Assembly (NCBI GenBank): GCA_017642935.1
Contig: JAEPOK010000002.1
Location: 62,001 to 126,000 of the forward strand
Length of the DNA: 64,000 nt
Direction: 5' to 3'
DNA from: Hyphomicrobiales bacterium
Lineage (GTDB): Bacteria; Pseudomonadota; Alphaproteobacteria; Rhizobiales; MH13
Both the position numbers and the translations under genes were made by a program. Below the pieces are notes generated by a model. The model ran no database searches, had not been told where the DNA came from, and was given only the letters and a program-made list of their open reading frames with translations. This document shows, piece after piece, positions 27,878-37,949 of this stretch. Within the stretch, counting starts at the first letter, position 1. Each line of letters begins with the position of its first letter.

Positions 27878-28399
27878 ATGCTACCCGAATCCGGCCTCAC
27901 CACACCCAAAAGCGATGCGTCTGAACAAGGCCCAAACCGGCTTGTTTCAGTGAACATTGATGAGGTGTCCATCGGCCGGTCGAGCCCAAGCATCGATCAT
28001 GAACGACAGGTCGCGATCCACGATCTTATCGAGGAAAATTCCTTCGCGTTGCCAGGCCATGAACGCGGCCCCTACAGCCTGAACCTTGCGGTTGTGGAGC
28101 GTCGTTTGGTGTTTGATGTGCGCGAAGCTGCATCCGGCGAACCGGTGGCGGCGCACATGCTGGCGCTGTCGCCGTTGCGGCGCGCGGTGAAAGACTATCA
28201 CCTTATCTGCGACAGCTATTATGAGGCGATCAAAACGGCCAGCCCCAGTCAGATTGAGGCCATCGATATGGGTCGGCGCGGGCTGCACAATGATGGTTCG
28301 ACACTTTTGATGGAGCGCCTTGAGGGCAAGATCGAGATCGATTTTGAGACCGCGCGGAGGCTTTTTACGCTCGTCTGCGTGTTGCACTGGAAAGGCTGA
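27878..28399 (+). CDS. UPF0262 family protein
   Basis: 173-residue conserved alphaproteobacterial protein of unknown function. Start ATG 27878 follows AGAGGA. Typical segments: [52 protein letters not shown] and [19 protein letters not shown]. It lies between hisD and the phosphatase gene in the standard order. No known catalytic residues. Confidence 0.9.
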   Translation: MLPESGLTTPKSDASEQGPNRLVSVNIDEVSIGRSSPSIDHERQVAIHDLIEENSFALPGHERGPYSLNLAVVERRLVFDVREAASGEPVAAHMLALSPLRRAVKDYHLICDSYYEAIKTASPSQIEAIDMGRRGLHNDGSTLLMERLEGKIEIDFETARRLFTLVCVLHWKG

Positions 28400-28408
28400 G
28401 GCCGACCG

Positions 28409-28906
28409 GTGGTCGAGGATGCGCCCGGCGGTCCCTCTCCCGACCTGCCTCCAGGTTCGCCGGGCCAAACCATGCCGGGCCAAACCATGCCCGGCTCTGT
28501 TCTGTTCGCCTGTTCGATGAACGCTGTGCGCTCACCGGTTGCCGAATTGCTGGCCAAGCATTTGGTGCCGGGCAAGTTCTACATTCAATCGGCCGGGGTC
28601 CGGGCTGGCGAACCCGATCCGTTCACGGTCGCGATCATGGATGAGATGGGGCTCGATCTTGCCAAACACCGTCCACGGACATTTGAAGATATCGAAGACA
28701 GTTTTTTCGACCTCATCATCACACTGGCGCCAGAGGCCCATCACCGCGCCTTGGAGATGACGCGCGACCAGGCGGTCGAGGTTGAATATTGGCCAACGGT
28801 CGACCCAACCCTTGTTCAGGGCTCGCGCGAGCACATCTTAGAGGCTTATCGCGCCATGCGCGATGGTTTGGCCCTGCGCATCAAAAAACGGTTTGTGCAG
28901 GATTAG
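28409..28906 (+). CDS. low-molecular-weight tyrosine phosphatase-like protein
   Basis: Cytoplasmic protein of the LMW-PTP/arsenate reductase fold. The phosphate loop CSMNAVRS (Cx5R, Cys near residue 35 of the long form) follows strand SVLFA, and the late DPT (WPTVDPTLV) matches the general-acid loop. As annotated from GTG 28409 it has 165 residues, nine bases after UPF0262. The first 26 residues are Pro/Gly rich and include an exact 15-base tandem duplication (28460-28489), each copy ending in an in-frame ATG; the real start may be ATG 28472 or 28487. Substrate unknown; arsenate reduction is unlikely to be assignable from sequence. Confidence 0.83.
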   Translation: MVEDAPGGPSPDLPPGSPGQTMPGQTMPGSVLFACSMNAVRSPVAELLAKHLVPGKFYIQSAGVRAGEPDPFTVAIMDEMGLDLAKHRPRTFEDIEDSFFDLIITLAPEAHHRALEMTRDQAVEVEYWPTVDPTLVQGSREHILEAYRAMRDGLALRIKKRFVQD

Positions 28907-29105
28907 ACGGCTGCCAGTCGGACGCCAATCGCAACCCAACGCAAAGCCAACCGCAAACCAGCCTGCAGCCTTGCAGGCGCAAAGCCTTCACTTGTTGCCG
29001 CTTTTCGGCTACATCGCCCCGCACCAACGCATGTTGACGGGCGTCGCGCCGTGCGCCCTGGCAGGGCACATGGCCCGGCTTGCCCACCTCACAAACAGGA
29101 ACCGT

Positions 29106-29324
29106 ATGACCAAAGAAGAAGTTTTGGAGTTTCCCGGTGTCGTCACCGAACTCCTGCCCAACGCGACGTTTCGCGTTAAGCTTGAAAACGACCATGAAAT
29201 CGTCGCCCATACCGCTGGCCGTATGCGCAAGAACCGCATTCGCGTGCTTGCCGGCGACAAAGTGCTTGTCGAAATGACGCCCTATGACCTGACCAAGGGT
29301 CGCATCACCTATCGCTACAAATAG
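29106..29324 (+). CDS. infA: translation initiation factor IF-1
   Basis: 72-residue OB-fold protein that binds the 30S A site during initiation. Sequence [20 protein letters not shown], then [33 protein letters not shown], is unmistakable. Start ATG 29106 has AGGA upstream. The 199-base gap before it (28907-29105) probably carries its own promoter. Next gene is maf. Confidence 0.97.
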   Translation: MTKEEVLEFPGVVTELLPNATFRVKLENDHEIVAHTAGRMRKNRIRVLAGDKVLVEMTPYDLTKGRITYRYK

Positions 29325-29400
29325 CTGGCTGCTGCGCCAAACGAACCAGGCCGCCACAACTGGGGTTTGGCCGTGACCACCCACACAGGATCGCCACCTC

Positions 29401-30057
29401 GTGCTGTCGCTTTCGCAAACCTCACGCCCCAAACTCGTGCTTGCCTCGGCCTCGCCACGCCGATTGTCGATGCTTGAACAGATCGGGCTGATCCCGGATC
29501 GGTTGGAGCCGGCTTATGTGGATGAGGCGCCGCAGCGGATGGAACTGCCGCGCAATCTGGCAGTACGGCTGGCGCGCACCAAGGCGCTGACCGCACAGCG
29601 GCGGATGGCGGTTGAGGATGATTTTCGTGGCGCGCTGGTGCTGGCCGCCGACACGGTTGTCGCGGTCGGACGGCGTATCCTGCCGAAAGCCGAAACACGC
29701 GAACAAGCGCAGCGCTGTCTTGAGCTTTTGTCCGGTCGCGCCCACCGGGTCTATACGGCAATTGCGCTGGTCGACACCAAAGAGAATTTGCACAGCCGCC
29801 TGGTGGAGACGCGGGTTCGGTTCAAGCGCCTCTCGCGTGCGGATGTTGCCGCGTATCTCACCACCATGGAATGGGACGGCAAAGCCGGCGGCTACGCCAT
29901 CCAGGGCAGCGCCGGCGCCTTCGTCGTGCAGTTGGTCGGTTCCTATAGCGGCGTGGTAGGCCTTCCGCTTTATGAGACCGCGCAAATGCTCACCGGAAAC
30001 GGATTGCCTGTAATCGATGCCTGGCAGGAGACCGCGCCTGAGGCACAATCGGCATGA
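29401..30057 (+). CDS. maf: Maf family nucleotide pyrophosphatase
   Basis: Nucleoside triphosphate pyrophosphatase that hydrolyses non-canonical or modified dNTP/UTP, possibly linked to septum inhibition. 218 residues from GTG 29401. P-loop-like [18 protein letters not shown] at residues about 13-30, [17 protein letters not shown] near 85, and the substrate strand [13 protein letters not shown] near 163. Which Maf subfamily (dTTP/UTP or m7GTP) is not settled. Lies between infA and yacG. Confidence 0.93.
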   Translation: MLSLSQTSRPKLVLASASPRRLSMLEQIGLIPDRLEPAYVDEAPQRMELPRNLAVRLARTKALTAQRRMAVEDDFRGALVLAADTVVAVGRRILPKAETREQAQRCLELLSGRAHRVYTAIALVDTKENLHSRLVETRVRFKRLSRADVAAYLTTMEWDGKAGGYAIQGSAGAFVVQLVGSYSGVVGLPLYETAQMLTGNGLPVIDAWQETAPEAQSA

Positions 30058-30085
30058 TGTATCGCGCAACGCTGGAAGGCGCGGC

Positions 30086-30313
30086 ATGAGTACGGGCCCC
30101 GCAAGCAAGGACTGCCCGGTATGCGGCAAACCGATGGTCAAAGACCATGCGCCCTTCTGCTCAGCACGCTGCAAGGACGTTGACCTCAACCGATGGTTGA
30201 GCGACGGCTATTCCATCCCAGGGACGGTGGATGATGACAGCGAAGGTACTGAAAATCCGGACTTCGCGGAAAATGCGAACAATAATTTCCCAACTGGAAC
30301 AACCCGCCATTGA
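30086..30313 (+). CDS. yacG: YacG-type DNA gyrase inhibitor, zinc protein
   Basis: 75-residue zinc-binding protein; E. coli YacG binds GyrB and blocks gyrase activity. Zinc ligands CPVCGKPM and FCSARCKDVDLNRWLSDGYSIPG give the C-x2-C...C-x3-C pattern. Start ATG 30086 is 28 bases after the maf stop. The acidic C terminus (VDDDSEGTENPDF) is variable in the family. Confidence 0.92.
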   Translation: MSTGPASKDCPVCGKPMVKDHAPFCSARCKDVDLNRWLSDGYSIPGTVDDDSEGTENPDFAENANNNFPTGTTRH

Positions 30314-30425
30314 CGGGATTATACGTACGTAATTAACCAGTTCTTAGCCTTACTCCCCGCATGGTCGCCGTCACGACACGCATAGGTTGCGTTATTGACT
30401 GCTTATGCAATGGGGGATGATTGCA

Positions 30426-32432
30426 ATGAACAAGGTTCTTTCGCTTAAACAGATGATCTTTGCCGGGTTTGGATTGGTCCTTGCCCTTTTGATCGTCTTG
30501 TCCTTGGTATCGCTACGCGGCACCAACACGATTGGTCACGACTTTACTGATTACCGACAGGCAGCCCGCGAAAGCCTGTTGGTCAACGAAGCTGCCCAAA
30601 ATCTGCTCTCAATTCGGTTGGGCGTGATGCAATACCGCATCAACAACAGCCCAGAGTTTGCCGATCAGGTTCATCAGGGTGTCGCGGCGCTGGGCGTTCT
30701 CAAGAACGAATTGGCCGACTTCATGGTCGACGACACGCAGGCACAGCGGATTGTCAACCTATCGGGATTGCTGAACGCCTATGAGGCTGGTTTCGACCAA
30801 GTCGTGGCCGCTCAAGGACAGCGCAATGAACTGGTGCCGATGCTCAACGCAAGTGGTCGAGACGCACGTTCGGTCATGAGCGAACTGATGGGTGAGGCTT
30901 TCAATGGAAGCAACGCGGATGCGGCTTACATCGCAGGTGTCGTGCAACAGCATCTGATGCTCGCCCGATATTATGGCGAGAAGTACCTTCTGGAGAACCG
31001 GCCTTCAGATCAAGAACGCACGCTCGAAGAGCTTGCTCTTGCCGACGCCTCTGCGCAGTCGTTGGAGCGCTTTACGCGCGGTTCGTCGCTTGCCGATCTT
31101 CTAGAACAGTACCAGGCGCACGCCGATGAGTTTCAACGCCTGTTCGTTGCGATCACGGAGATCATCGTCCAGCGCAATAACATCCTTTCCGACCAGCTCG
31201 ACACCATCGGGCCGCAATTGGCCGCGGGCTACACCGAAGCCCTACAAACTGTGGTTGACACGCAGAACACCGTTGGCCCTCGCGCAGCAGCCGAAGTTGC
31301 CAGTGTTGGTCGCACCACGATGATCATTGCGTTGGTAGCGGTGCTTCTGGGTGGTGCGGCAGCCTTCTTCATTGGTCGTCTGATCGCTCGGTCGATCGCC
31401 AATGTGGTGGCTAGCATGACCGATTTGGCTGATGGTCGCCTCGATATCACCATCGAAAGCGCAGATCGCAAGGACGAGTTGGGTGACATGGCCCGCGCGC
31501 TCCTCGTGTTCCAGGAGAATGGCCGGGAAAAAATCCGTCTCGAAGCTGATCAGGAAGAACAGATCCGCTTAGCAGCAGACGAAAAACGCCGGACGATGAA
31601 TGAGATGGCCGACACGTTTGAAGCCAATGTCAATGGCGTGGTGTCGGCGGTTTCGAGCGCGGCTGAGCAGATGGTGAGCCTGTCGAACGCGCTTTCCGAA
31701 GCGGCAGGCCGTGCCGGCGAACGCTCAACCGCCGTGGCAGCCGCCTCCGAAGAAGCCTCCACCAACGTGGAAACTGTCGCTGCTGCATCCGAAGAGATGA
31801 CCAACTCCTTGTCGGAAGTTTCCGAACGCATCGGCCAGTCAGCTTCGAAAACCGACGAGGCGGCGCGCGGCGCCGAGCACACCACGACAACAGTGGCCAA
31901 GCTCTCAACCAGTGCCCAGACGATCGGCGATGTCATCTCCATGATCTCCGACATTGCCGAACAGACCAACCTCCTGGCGCTTAACGCGACCATTGAGGCG
32001 GCGCGCGCTGGCGAAGCCGGCAAAGGCTTTGCCGTCGTGGCCAGTGAGGTGAAGAGCCTTGCCAACCAGACGGCCAAGGCGACCGAGGAGATTTCCGCCC
32101 AGATCACCGGTATGCAGAGCGACACCGACGCAGTTGTCGATGCCATCGACAAGATTGGCGGCATGATCCAGGACCTGAACAGCACCTCCTCCTCGATCGC
32201 GGCGGCGGTGGAAGAACAGCATTCAGCGACACAGGAAATCGCTCGCAACACACAGCAGGCGGCCGATGGAACGCGCGAGGTTTCTTCGAACATCACCGAG
32301 GTTTCGACCGCTGTTCAAGAAACAGGCCAGGCGGCCAGTGAAGTGCTCAGCGCCTCGTCGCAACTGGCCTCAGAAGCCGAACGGTTGCGCGAAAGCGTGG
32401 GGGACTTCCTACGCAATGTGCGCGCCGCCTAG
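30426..32432 (+). CDS. methyl-accepting chemotaxis protein
   Basis: Transmembrane chemoreceptor, 668 residues from [20 protein letters not shown]. Helix 1 lies near residues 10-32, a helical periplasmic sensor spans about 33-295, helix 2 ([21 protein letters not shown]) near 297-320, then HAMP to about 375 and a signalling domain whose hairpin tip carries [23 protein letters not shown]. There is no CheR-binding pentapeptide at the C terminus (ends [11 protein letters not shown]). No che genes are in the window, so it is an orphan receptor. It separates yacG from tRNA-Phe, which are neighbours in many relatives. Confidence 0.95.
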   Translation: MNKVLSLKQMIFAGFGLVLALLIVLSLVSLRGTNTIGHDFTDYRQAARESLLVNEAAQNLLSIRLGVMQYRINNSPEFADQVHQGVAALGVLKNELADFMVDDTQAQRIVNLSGLLNAYEAGFDQVVAAQGQRNELVPMLNASGRDARSVMSELMGEAFNGSNADAAYIAGVVQQHLMLARYYGEKYLLENRPSDQERTLEELALADASAQSLERFTRGSSLADLLEQYQAHADEFQRLFVAITEIIVQRNNILSDQLDTIGPQLAAGYTEALQTVVDTQNTVGPRAAAEVASVGRTTMIIALVAVLLGGAAAFFIGRLIARSIANVVASMTDLADGRLDITIESADRKDELGDMARALLVFQENGREKIRLEADQEEQIRLAADEKRRTMNEMADTFEANVNGVVSAVSSAAEQMVSLSNALSEAAGRAGERSTAVAAASEEASTNVETVAAASEEMTNSLSEVSERIGQSASKTDEAARGAEHTTTTVAKLSTSAQTIGDVISMISDIAEQTNLLALNATIEAARAGEAGKGFAVVASEVKSLANQTAKATEEISAQITGMQSDTDAVVDAIDKIGGMIQDLNSTSSSIAAAVEEQHSATQEIARNTQQAADGTREVSSNITEVSTAVQETGQAASEVLSASSQLASEAERLRESVGDFLRNVRAA

Positions 32433-32460
32433 GCGCATATCCAGACCAACATCACCACGC

Positions 32461-32488
32461 CGCCGCGCCCCCGGCGCGGCGGTTTTTT
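32461..32488 (+). terminator. intrinsic terminator after the chemoreceptor gene
   Basis: CGCCGCGCC (32461-32469) and GGCGCGGCG (32473-32481) form a 9-bp GC stem with a 3-base loop, followed by G and six T at 32483-32488. It lies 28 bases after the stop codon: a textbook Rho-independent terminator. Confidence 0.92.
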
Positions 32489-32596
32489 CTTGGCCGGAAA
32501 TGTTGATCACAGGCGTCTTGCGCTGACCCGGGCCATTGCCTATAAGGCCGCTTCGTGATGCACCGCAGCGGCGCCTTAGCTCTGCCTCCATCGCGC

Positions 32597-32672
32597 GCCC
32601 AGGTAGCTCAGTTGGTAGAGCACGCGACTGAAAATCGCGGTGTCGGTGGTTCGAACCCGCCCCTGGGCACCA
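32597..32672 (+). tRNA. tRNA-Phe (anticodon GAA)
   Basis: 76-base cloverleaf with encoded CCA. Acceptor arms GCCCAGG (32597-32603) and CCTGGGC (32662-32668), anticodon stem CGCGA/TCGCG around CTGAAAA giving GAA, T arm with GTTCGAAC. Reads TTC/TTT as phenylalanine. Confidence 0.95.
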
Positions 32673-32821
32673 TATCTTCCCCGCGCCGTTCTTTCAGAAC
32701 AACCGCATGGTTGCCCCTGATCTGGTCCTTCGGACCAACCGCTTGGTTTCTCCTGCTCCGTTCGTTCCGCCCGCGCTTGCGCCAAAGGCACAGAGCAACA
32801 AGAGTTCTACCCAGCTCCGGA

Positions 32822-34099
32822 TCACGTAATCGGATCATCCGACGTATCGACGATCACTGAGACAGGTCGATGGTCGCTGGTTTCGCCCTCACCGGGCTTG
32901 AACACACGGTTGGCGGCCACATGATGCTTGTGCTCAACGAAGCCAGCCTTGGACCGCACGCGCATCCCGGTGTTGTGAAACGCGTCGGCGCCGACCACCC
33001 CTTGGGTGAACATGATGTGGTCGAGCAATATGCGATCGGAGCGGTGCGGGTCCCAGACATCATCGAACTCGGCCGACCAGCGCATGTTCTGCTCGCCCGC
33101 CGGTGAATAATCAAACAGTGCATGGTTGAGGAACCGATTGGCGAAGAACACATCGCCCTGGAGGTTCGAAACAAGATCGTGCAGCAGATAGCGCCGCTCG
33201 AAATACTCCTTGCCGATCCCGTCGTTCAGGTCGCCGACCAGAAGGACCGCCGGGTTCGGCTCGTTGCGGAACCTATTGTCGATGAAGTAGCGAATGTTGG
33301 TCGCCTCGGTCGAGATCTTCATCCGGGCGTTGATCGCCAGAAGCTCGAAATCACGGATGCGGCGCCGGTCGCTTCGTGATTTCCTCGGCTTTTTCTTTAG
33401 TCGGGCAACGGCGCGCACAATCGAGTCCCGCGCGACATATTTCGATTTCAGATGGGCGCCGATGACGTCAAACTGATGACCATCGCGGGTGCAGGTGAGA
33501 ACCTGCGGCCAGCGATAATGGGTGTGATCGCCGTCTGGAATGTCGAGACTGTCCTCTTCATCGTCAGCATCATCCTCGGCCTCAAGCTCAGCACGCAATT
33601 CCTCTTCGATGCGAGCTGTTTTTCGCCGTTCCATCCAAAGCGGATTGTCGATCGGCCAGGTGTCCTTGTGTTCGCCTGAATCGGTTGCGCCAACATCAAC
33701 CCGGCTTTCCTGCTCGGTCGCCGCAATCCAGTTGTCGCGCGGCAGGATCGTCGGCTGAAGCTCGTCCCAGCGATCAGTCTTCACCATGAAACAGATCGAT
33801 TGACTGCCACGCGCCTTATAGTCACCATCGTCAGCGCGTGGAACAAGGCGCCATGTGTCGCCAAGATCTTCCTCACAGAACGTGACAAGCTTATCGAGCG
33901 CCTTCACCGATGGTCCTTCCTGAATACACAGAATATCGGGATTCATGAGTTCGATTTGGCGGGCGATCTGCGCACGTTGCTTGGCGAGAATTTCTTTCTC
34001 TGTTGGCTCAGTGATCACCCGTCCAAGCATGGTTCGCTCCATGCCGTGCAGCATCTTGTGCATCCAGGCGATGTTCCAGGTAGTGATCTTGATCGACAT
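32822..34099 (-). CDS. endonuclease/exonuclease/phosphatase (EEP) family protein
   Basis: Putative metal-dependent nuclease or phosphodiesterase of the DNase I-like fold, 425 residues. It opens with the family strand KITTWNIAWMHKM, then DILCIQEGPS (catalytic Glu), VIGAHLKSKY, VLLVGDLNDGIG (Asp-Leu-Asn) and TSDHRPVSVIV (Asp-His), so the active site is complete. An acidic insert (EEELRAELEAEDDADDEED) near residues 165-185 is unusual. No signal peptide, so cytoplasmic. Convergent with tRNA-Phe. Substrate (DNA, RNA, inositol phosphate or lipid) cannot be chosen. Confidence 0.85.
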   Translation of the reverse strand: MSIKITTWNIAWMHKMLHGMERTMLGRVITEPTEKEILAKQRAQIARQIELMNPDILCIQEGPSVKALDKLVTFCEEDLGDTWRLVPRADDGDYKARGSQSICFMVKTDRWDELQPTILPRDNWIAATEQESRVDVGATDSGEHKDTWPIDNPLWMERRKTARIEEELRAELEAEDDADDEEDSLDIPDGDHTHYRWPQVLTCTRDGHQFDVIGAHLKSKYVARDSIVRAVARLKKKPRKSRSDRRRIRDFELLAINARMKISTEATNIRYFIDNRFRNEPNPAVLLVGDLNDGIGKEYFERRYLLHDLVSNLQGDVFFANRFLNHALFDYSPAGEQNMRWSAEFDDVWDPHRSDRILLDHIMFTQGVVGADAFHNTGMRVRSKAGFVEHKHHVAANRVFKPGEGETSDHRPVSVIVDTSDDPIT

Positions 34100-34382
34100 C
34101 AGAACCTCCGCAAAAGGTCAGCCTAAGACCAAGATGATGACATCTCCAAGACAGCTCAACGCGCCAGACTTTCTATCCTGTTCTTTAGAGATCGTGAGAT
34201 CACATCGTCGAACCACCGATGGTTCGCAGGGCGCAGCATGCCGGCTGAGTTAAGGACGTTGACAAAAGGCAACCGGTCTCGCCCCCGCCCAGCCATAAGA
34301 ACAGGCTAATCGATTGCCGCATCCCCTTTGAACCGGCTAAGGTTCTCGGGTGTGGCCATTGCAGCAGGTTCGGGGGTGCTCG

Positions 34383-35516
34383 ATGACTTGGCTCCGCTAC
34401 TATTATCAGGCCGTTATCCAGGCGATAGCGATTGTGGCGCTCAGTTTGGGTGGCCTTGCTCTTTGGCTCGTCCCGACGATTGTGTTTGCGCTAAACGGCG
34501 TCGCTGACGAGGTCGTGCCCAATTACGACGGCGTTGAGCGCACAATGCCGTTTGAGGACGGACCGCTCTACCTGTCCTCGGCGTTGATCGTCGTGGTAAT
34601 GGCCCTTTGGGTCGGCATGGTCGCCCTCACCTTTGGTACACTTTCCACCTCAGCCGGTTTTCTGGCCGGCTTGGTTGAGGCCCAACCTTACTGGGCGTTG
34701 ATCGGCGGGGCCTTCGGCGTCGGCATGTTGATCGCTGCGGTTGCCAATGTGGCGCACGAATTCTGTCACCGGCTCGACCGCCCCGTTCATCGATTTCTCG
34801 GTCAGCTTTTCTTGGCGCTGGCGCTGCATCCCAGCCTGCCGATCGAGCATGTTTTTGGTCACCACCGCAATGTCGGGACTCACTGTGACCCGGCGACGGC
34901 CCGGCGCGGCGAAGGCTTCTGGCGCTATTTCGTGCGCTCGGTTTCAGGGACTTTCATCAACGCCCATCACTTTGAGCAACGACGGCTGCGCAAGGACGGG
35001 CCGATCGGTCGCTTCATCTACAACCGGACCTTTCAAGGCTATGGCGTTCTCACCGGCTGGATGCTGACAGCCTTTGCGCTCGGTGGCTTGCCGGGCCTAC
35101 TCGCATTTCTGCTCGTGGCGGCCATCGGCTTGGTGATCGTGGAGCTGTTTCAATATATCAGCCATTACGGCTTGGTCCGGGTGCCGGGCACGCCGGTGCG
35201 CGCCGATCATTCTTGGGAGTGGTCACGGGTGGCGACCTCAAGCTTCATGCTCAATCTGCCACGCCACTGCGCCCATCATCTCAATGGTACCAAAAGCTAT
35301 TGGGCGCTTAACGTCACGGCACAGGCGCCGACCTATCCGCTCGGACCGAACCTGATGGCCTTCGTGGCGCTTCTGCCGCCGCTCTTCCATCATCTGGCAC
35401 GGCCATCTTTGGATGATTGGGACCGCCGATTTGCCACGGCGGCCGAAAGAGCCTACGCCACCGATGGCTTGCGACCGGCGCTTCCAACCAGGGGCCATGT
35501 TGAGAGCCGTTCCTGA
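34383..35516 (+). CDS. AlkB-type membrane alkane/fatty-acid monooxygenase
   Basis: Integral-membrane diiron hydroxylase, 377 residues with about six membrane helices. The histidine boxes follow the AlkB plan: HEFCHR near residue 124, EHVFGHHRNVGT near 155, the HYG-like box QYISHYGLVR near 256 (AlkB usually has E before HYG, here S), and LPRHCAHHLNGTKSYW near 294. It should insert oxygen into a terminal C-H bond of an alkane or related chain and needs rubredoxin plus reductase, none of which is in the window. Start MTWLRYYYQ at ATG 34383. The MMPL exporter follows after 21 bases. Confidence 0.85.
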   Translation: MTWLRYYYQAVIQAIAIVALSLGGLALWLVPTIVFALNGVADEVVPNYDGVERTMPFEDGPLYLSSALIVVVMALWVGMVALTFGTLSTSAGFLAGLVEAQPYWALIGGAFGVGMLIAAVANVAHEFCHRLDRPVHRFLGQLFLALALHPSLPIEHVFGHHRNVGTHCDPATARRGEGFWRYFVRSVSGTFINAHHFEQRRLRKDGPIGRFIYNRTFQGYGVLTGWMLTAFALGGLPGLLAFLLVAAIGLVIVELFQYISHYGLVRVPGTPVRADHSWEWSRVATSSFMLNLPRHCAHHLNGTKSYWALNVTAQAPTYPLGPNLMAFVALLPPLFHHLARPSLDDWDRRFATAAERAYATDGLRPALPTRGHVESRS

Positions 35517-35537
35517 CGCCTCGCGCTGACCTGATCG

Positions 35538-37802
35538 ATGCGATTTCTGCCTCTCCTGGCGCTCCAGCGCCCTCTGGCCGCGGCGCTGTGCGTGGCAGTT
35601 CTGGCATCCCTTGCGGTGGCCGGTCTGCTGCGCCTCGGATTCGACGACGGCATGGAAAGTGCATTCGCTGGGCAAACGCAGGCCTTCCTGGATTTCAGCC
35701 TCAATCGTGAGCGTTTCACCCCGGCAGAAGGCGATATTGCTGTCAACATTCGTGCCGACGCTGCACTCATGGGCACGCAGCTTGAAGCGGTGCGCGGCTT
35801 CACGCTGGATGCCGCCTTTGCACCGCATGTGGATTCCACGGTTTCGGTGTTTGCGCTGCGCTCCCCACCGGTTTCTGGGTCGCCGTCCCAGCCTTTGCTG
35901 CCGCTTGATTTGGCAGGCGCCGACGATCTTCCAGCGCTGCTTGCGAGCGCGCGCGACCATCCCCTTGGTGGTGACCGCCTGGTCTCCGAAGATCTGAGCC
36001 AGACGCTCGTCCTTGTGACCCTGCGGCCTGGCGAGGCCGATCTGGAAAGCGCGCGCGAAACGATCACTGAGCTTGAAGCGCTTACCGCCGACCTTTCCAA
36101 CGCCGACCAAAACCTGGATGTCGCAATCACCGGTATGGTGCCGATCCGGCAGATCGTCATCGACGGCCTCTTGCGCGATCTCTTGGTGCTCAACGCCATT
36201 GGTATCGGCATCGGGTCGCTCATCTGCATCATCGCGCTGCGCTCGGTGCTGCTGTCGCTTTTGACTGGCCTGCCAGCGGCCTTGGCCCTGCTTTGGGTGC
36301 TCGGCGCGATGGGCTGGCTGGGGTTGGAGATCAACACTGTCACCAATGCCATTCCGGTGCTCATCCTGGTGCTCGCGCTCTGCGATAGCCTGCATCTGAC
36401 CTATGAGGTTAGACGCCAGGCGCCGCTGCACGCAGACCTTGCCGACGCCATCAAGGAAGCTGCCGTCCGGGTTGCGCCGGCCTGCGCGCTTACGTCATTC
36501 ACAACCGCCATTGCCTTTGCTGCCCTGCTGATCTCGCCCTCTGAACTGGTGCGCAGCCTTGGCTGGTCCGGTGTTGCAGCGACTCTAATCTCGCTTCTGG
36601 CCATACTGCTTGCCCACCCGTTGGTTTTCCTTGGCGCCAGCCGCACGCCCGTCCTCTCCATGCACCTTGAGGCGTTGCTTGCGCGCCCGCCTGTTCGCAG
36701 GTTCACAGCCTTTCAGGGCCACGGCATGTGGCGCTTCGCGATGCGCCGCCCGCGCCCTGTTGCGGCCGTTTCACTGGTGGTGCTCGTCGCGGCGCTTGGC
36801 CTCTTCAGTCAGGCGCGGCCGGAGTACACGTTCCTTGAAAATGTCTCGCCGCAGAACGAGGCCTTTCAGGCGCTGCGCCAAGTAGACGCCGCAATAACGC
36901 CGACGGCAGCTATCGATCTGCCCGTTCGACTGACCGGCGAGGGTGACCTTCAGCGGGTTGCAAGCGCTGTCGACGCAGCCCGGGTTGCCGTTCCCGATGG
37001 CAAAATCTCGTCCTTGTTGGATATCGCATCCTGGATTGGCGCGCCTGTCGCGAGCGCGACGCTTGAGGATCTTGAGACCGTCTTGGACCGGCTCAGCCCG
37101 ACGCAGCGCCTGCGCTATGTCTCAAGCGATGGCGCCTGGGCTCTTGTCCGCCTTTATGTGCCCGACCAGGGCGCCCAGGCGACCCAGATTTTGCTTGATC
37201 GCTTGCAGGACCGTTTGGAAGATTTGGAGGTCCCCGCCGATGCGGTCGGGCGCCCAACCGGCCTGCTCACGATGTCATCAACGTCGAGCCTAACCATGAT
37301 CGGTCACCTTAATATCAGCTTCACGGTCGCCGTTCTCGCTGCAGGGCTGTTCGTCGCGGTGTGGTTTCGCAGCCCGCTTTATGGGCTGGTGGCACTGGTG
37401 CCCAACATCCTGCCCATCGTCTGTGTCGGTGCCTGGCTGTTTCTCAGCGGAAACGGCCTACAGTTCTCAAGCGCCATCGCGCTCACCATCGCGTTCGGGA
37501 TCGCGGTCGATGACACCGTTCATGTGCTCAACCGGCTTCATCTGGTCGCTCCTCGTGACAGGCCCTTCGATACGCAGAGTGTGCGACAGGTCTTTGACGA
37601 CCTAGCACCCGTGTTGGTGACAACCACCGTGGTGCTCGCGTTCGGCATGCTCGGCAGCCAGTTCAGCGCGGTGCCGACGATTGCCTATTTCGGCATTCTT
37701 TGCATCGTTGTCTTTGCTTTGGCGCTGATTGCCGTGCTTGTCGTTTTGCCTGCGGTCATGCTCGCGCCAAACAAGTCGTCCGTTTCGGAGACGAGCGCTT
37801 GA
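35538..37802 (+). CDS. RND superfamily (MMPL-type) transporter
   Basis: Inner-membrane transporter of the hydrophobe/MMPL branch, 754 residues. Two repeats, each with a helix, a large periplasmic loop and five clustered helices; helix groups lie near residues 15-35 and 215-360, and 395-415 and 585-740. The second bundle holds AIALTIAFGIAVDDTVHVLNRL, the proton-relay helix with paired Asp typical of the family. It may move lipids or hydrophobic compounds. Close coupling to the AlkB-type gene suggests handling of its substrate or product; this is inference. Confidence 0.87.
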   Translation: MRFLPLLALQRPLAAALCVAVLASLAVAGLLRLGFDDGMESAFAGQTQAFLDFSLNRERFTPAEGDIAVNIRADAALMGTQLEAVRGFTLDAAFAPHVDSTVSVFALRSPPVSGSPSQPLLPLDLAGADDLPALLASARDHPLGGDRLVSEDLSQTLVLVTLRPGEADLESARETITELEALTADLSNADQNLDVAITGMVPIRQIVIDGLLRDLLVLNAIGIGIGSLICIIALRSVLLSLLTGLPAALALLWVLGAMGWLGLEINTVTNAIPVLILVLALCDSLHLTYEVRRQAPLHADLADAIKEAAVRVAPACALTSFTTAIAFAALLISPSELVRSLGWSGVAATLISLLAILLAHPLVFLGASRTPVLSMHLEALLARPPVRRFTAFQGHGMWRFAMRRPRPVAAVSLVVLVAALGLFSQARPEYTFLENVSPQNEAFQALRQVDAAITPTAAIDLPVRLTGEGDLQRVASAVDAARVAVPDGKISSLLDIASWIGAPVASATLEDLETVLDRLSPTQRLRYVSSDGAWALVRLYVPDQGAQATQILLDRLQDRLEDLEVPADAVGRPTGLLTMSSTSSLTMIGHLNISFTVAVLAAGLFVAVWFRSPLYGLVALVPNILPIVCVGAWLFLSGNGLQFSSAIALTIAFGIAVDDTVHVLNRLHLVAPRDRPFDTQSVRQVFDDLAPVLVTTTVVLAFGMLGSQFSAVPTIAYFGILCIVVFALALIAVLVVLPAVMLAPNKSSVSETSA

Positions 37803-37949
37803 ATGTTTGCATCCGGCCCTCATGATTCACGTGTGCGCCTTAGGTTTAGGCGTGGGATCCTCTAGGTCGATCAATCTTGAACCGGTCCCCAGCATCGCCA
37901 TATCGCGGTGATACGTTTCATCCACGACCCGCGATCCAGAGGAACCCCC

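Noticed and set aside
28961-28978. Hairpin GCCTGCA/TGCAGGC after the phosphatase gene
   Set aside because: No T-run follows and the loop is small; it may simply be chance, so I do not call it a terminator.
30322-30331. Palindrome TACGTACGTA before the chemoreceptor gene
   Set aside because: Only 10 bases, self-repeating ACGT; too little to support a regulator site.
35238-36431. 397-codon minus-strand open frame opposite the AlkB and MMPL genes
   Set aside because: Composition is Arg/Gln/His rich with no recognisable motif and it covers two clearly coding plus-strand genes.
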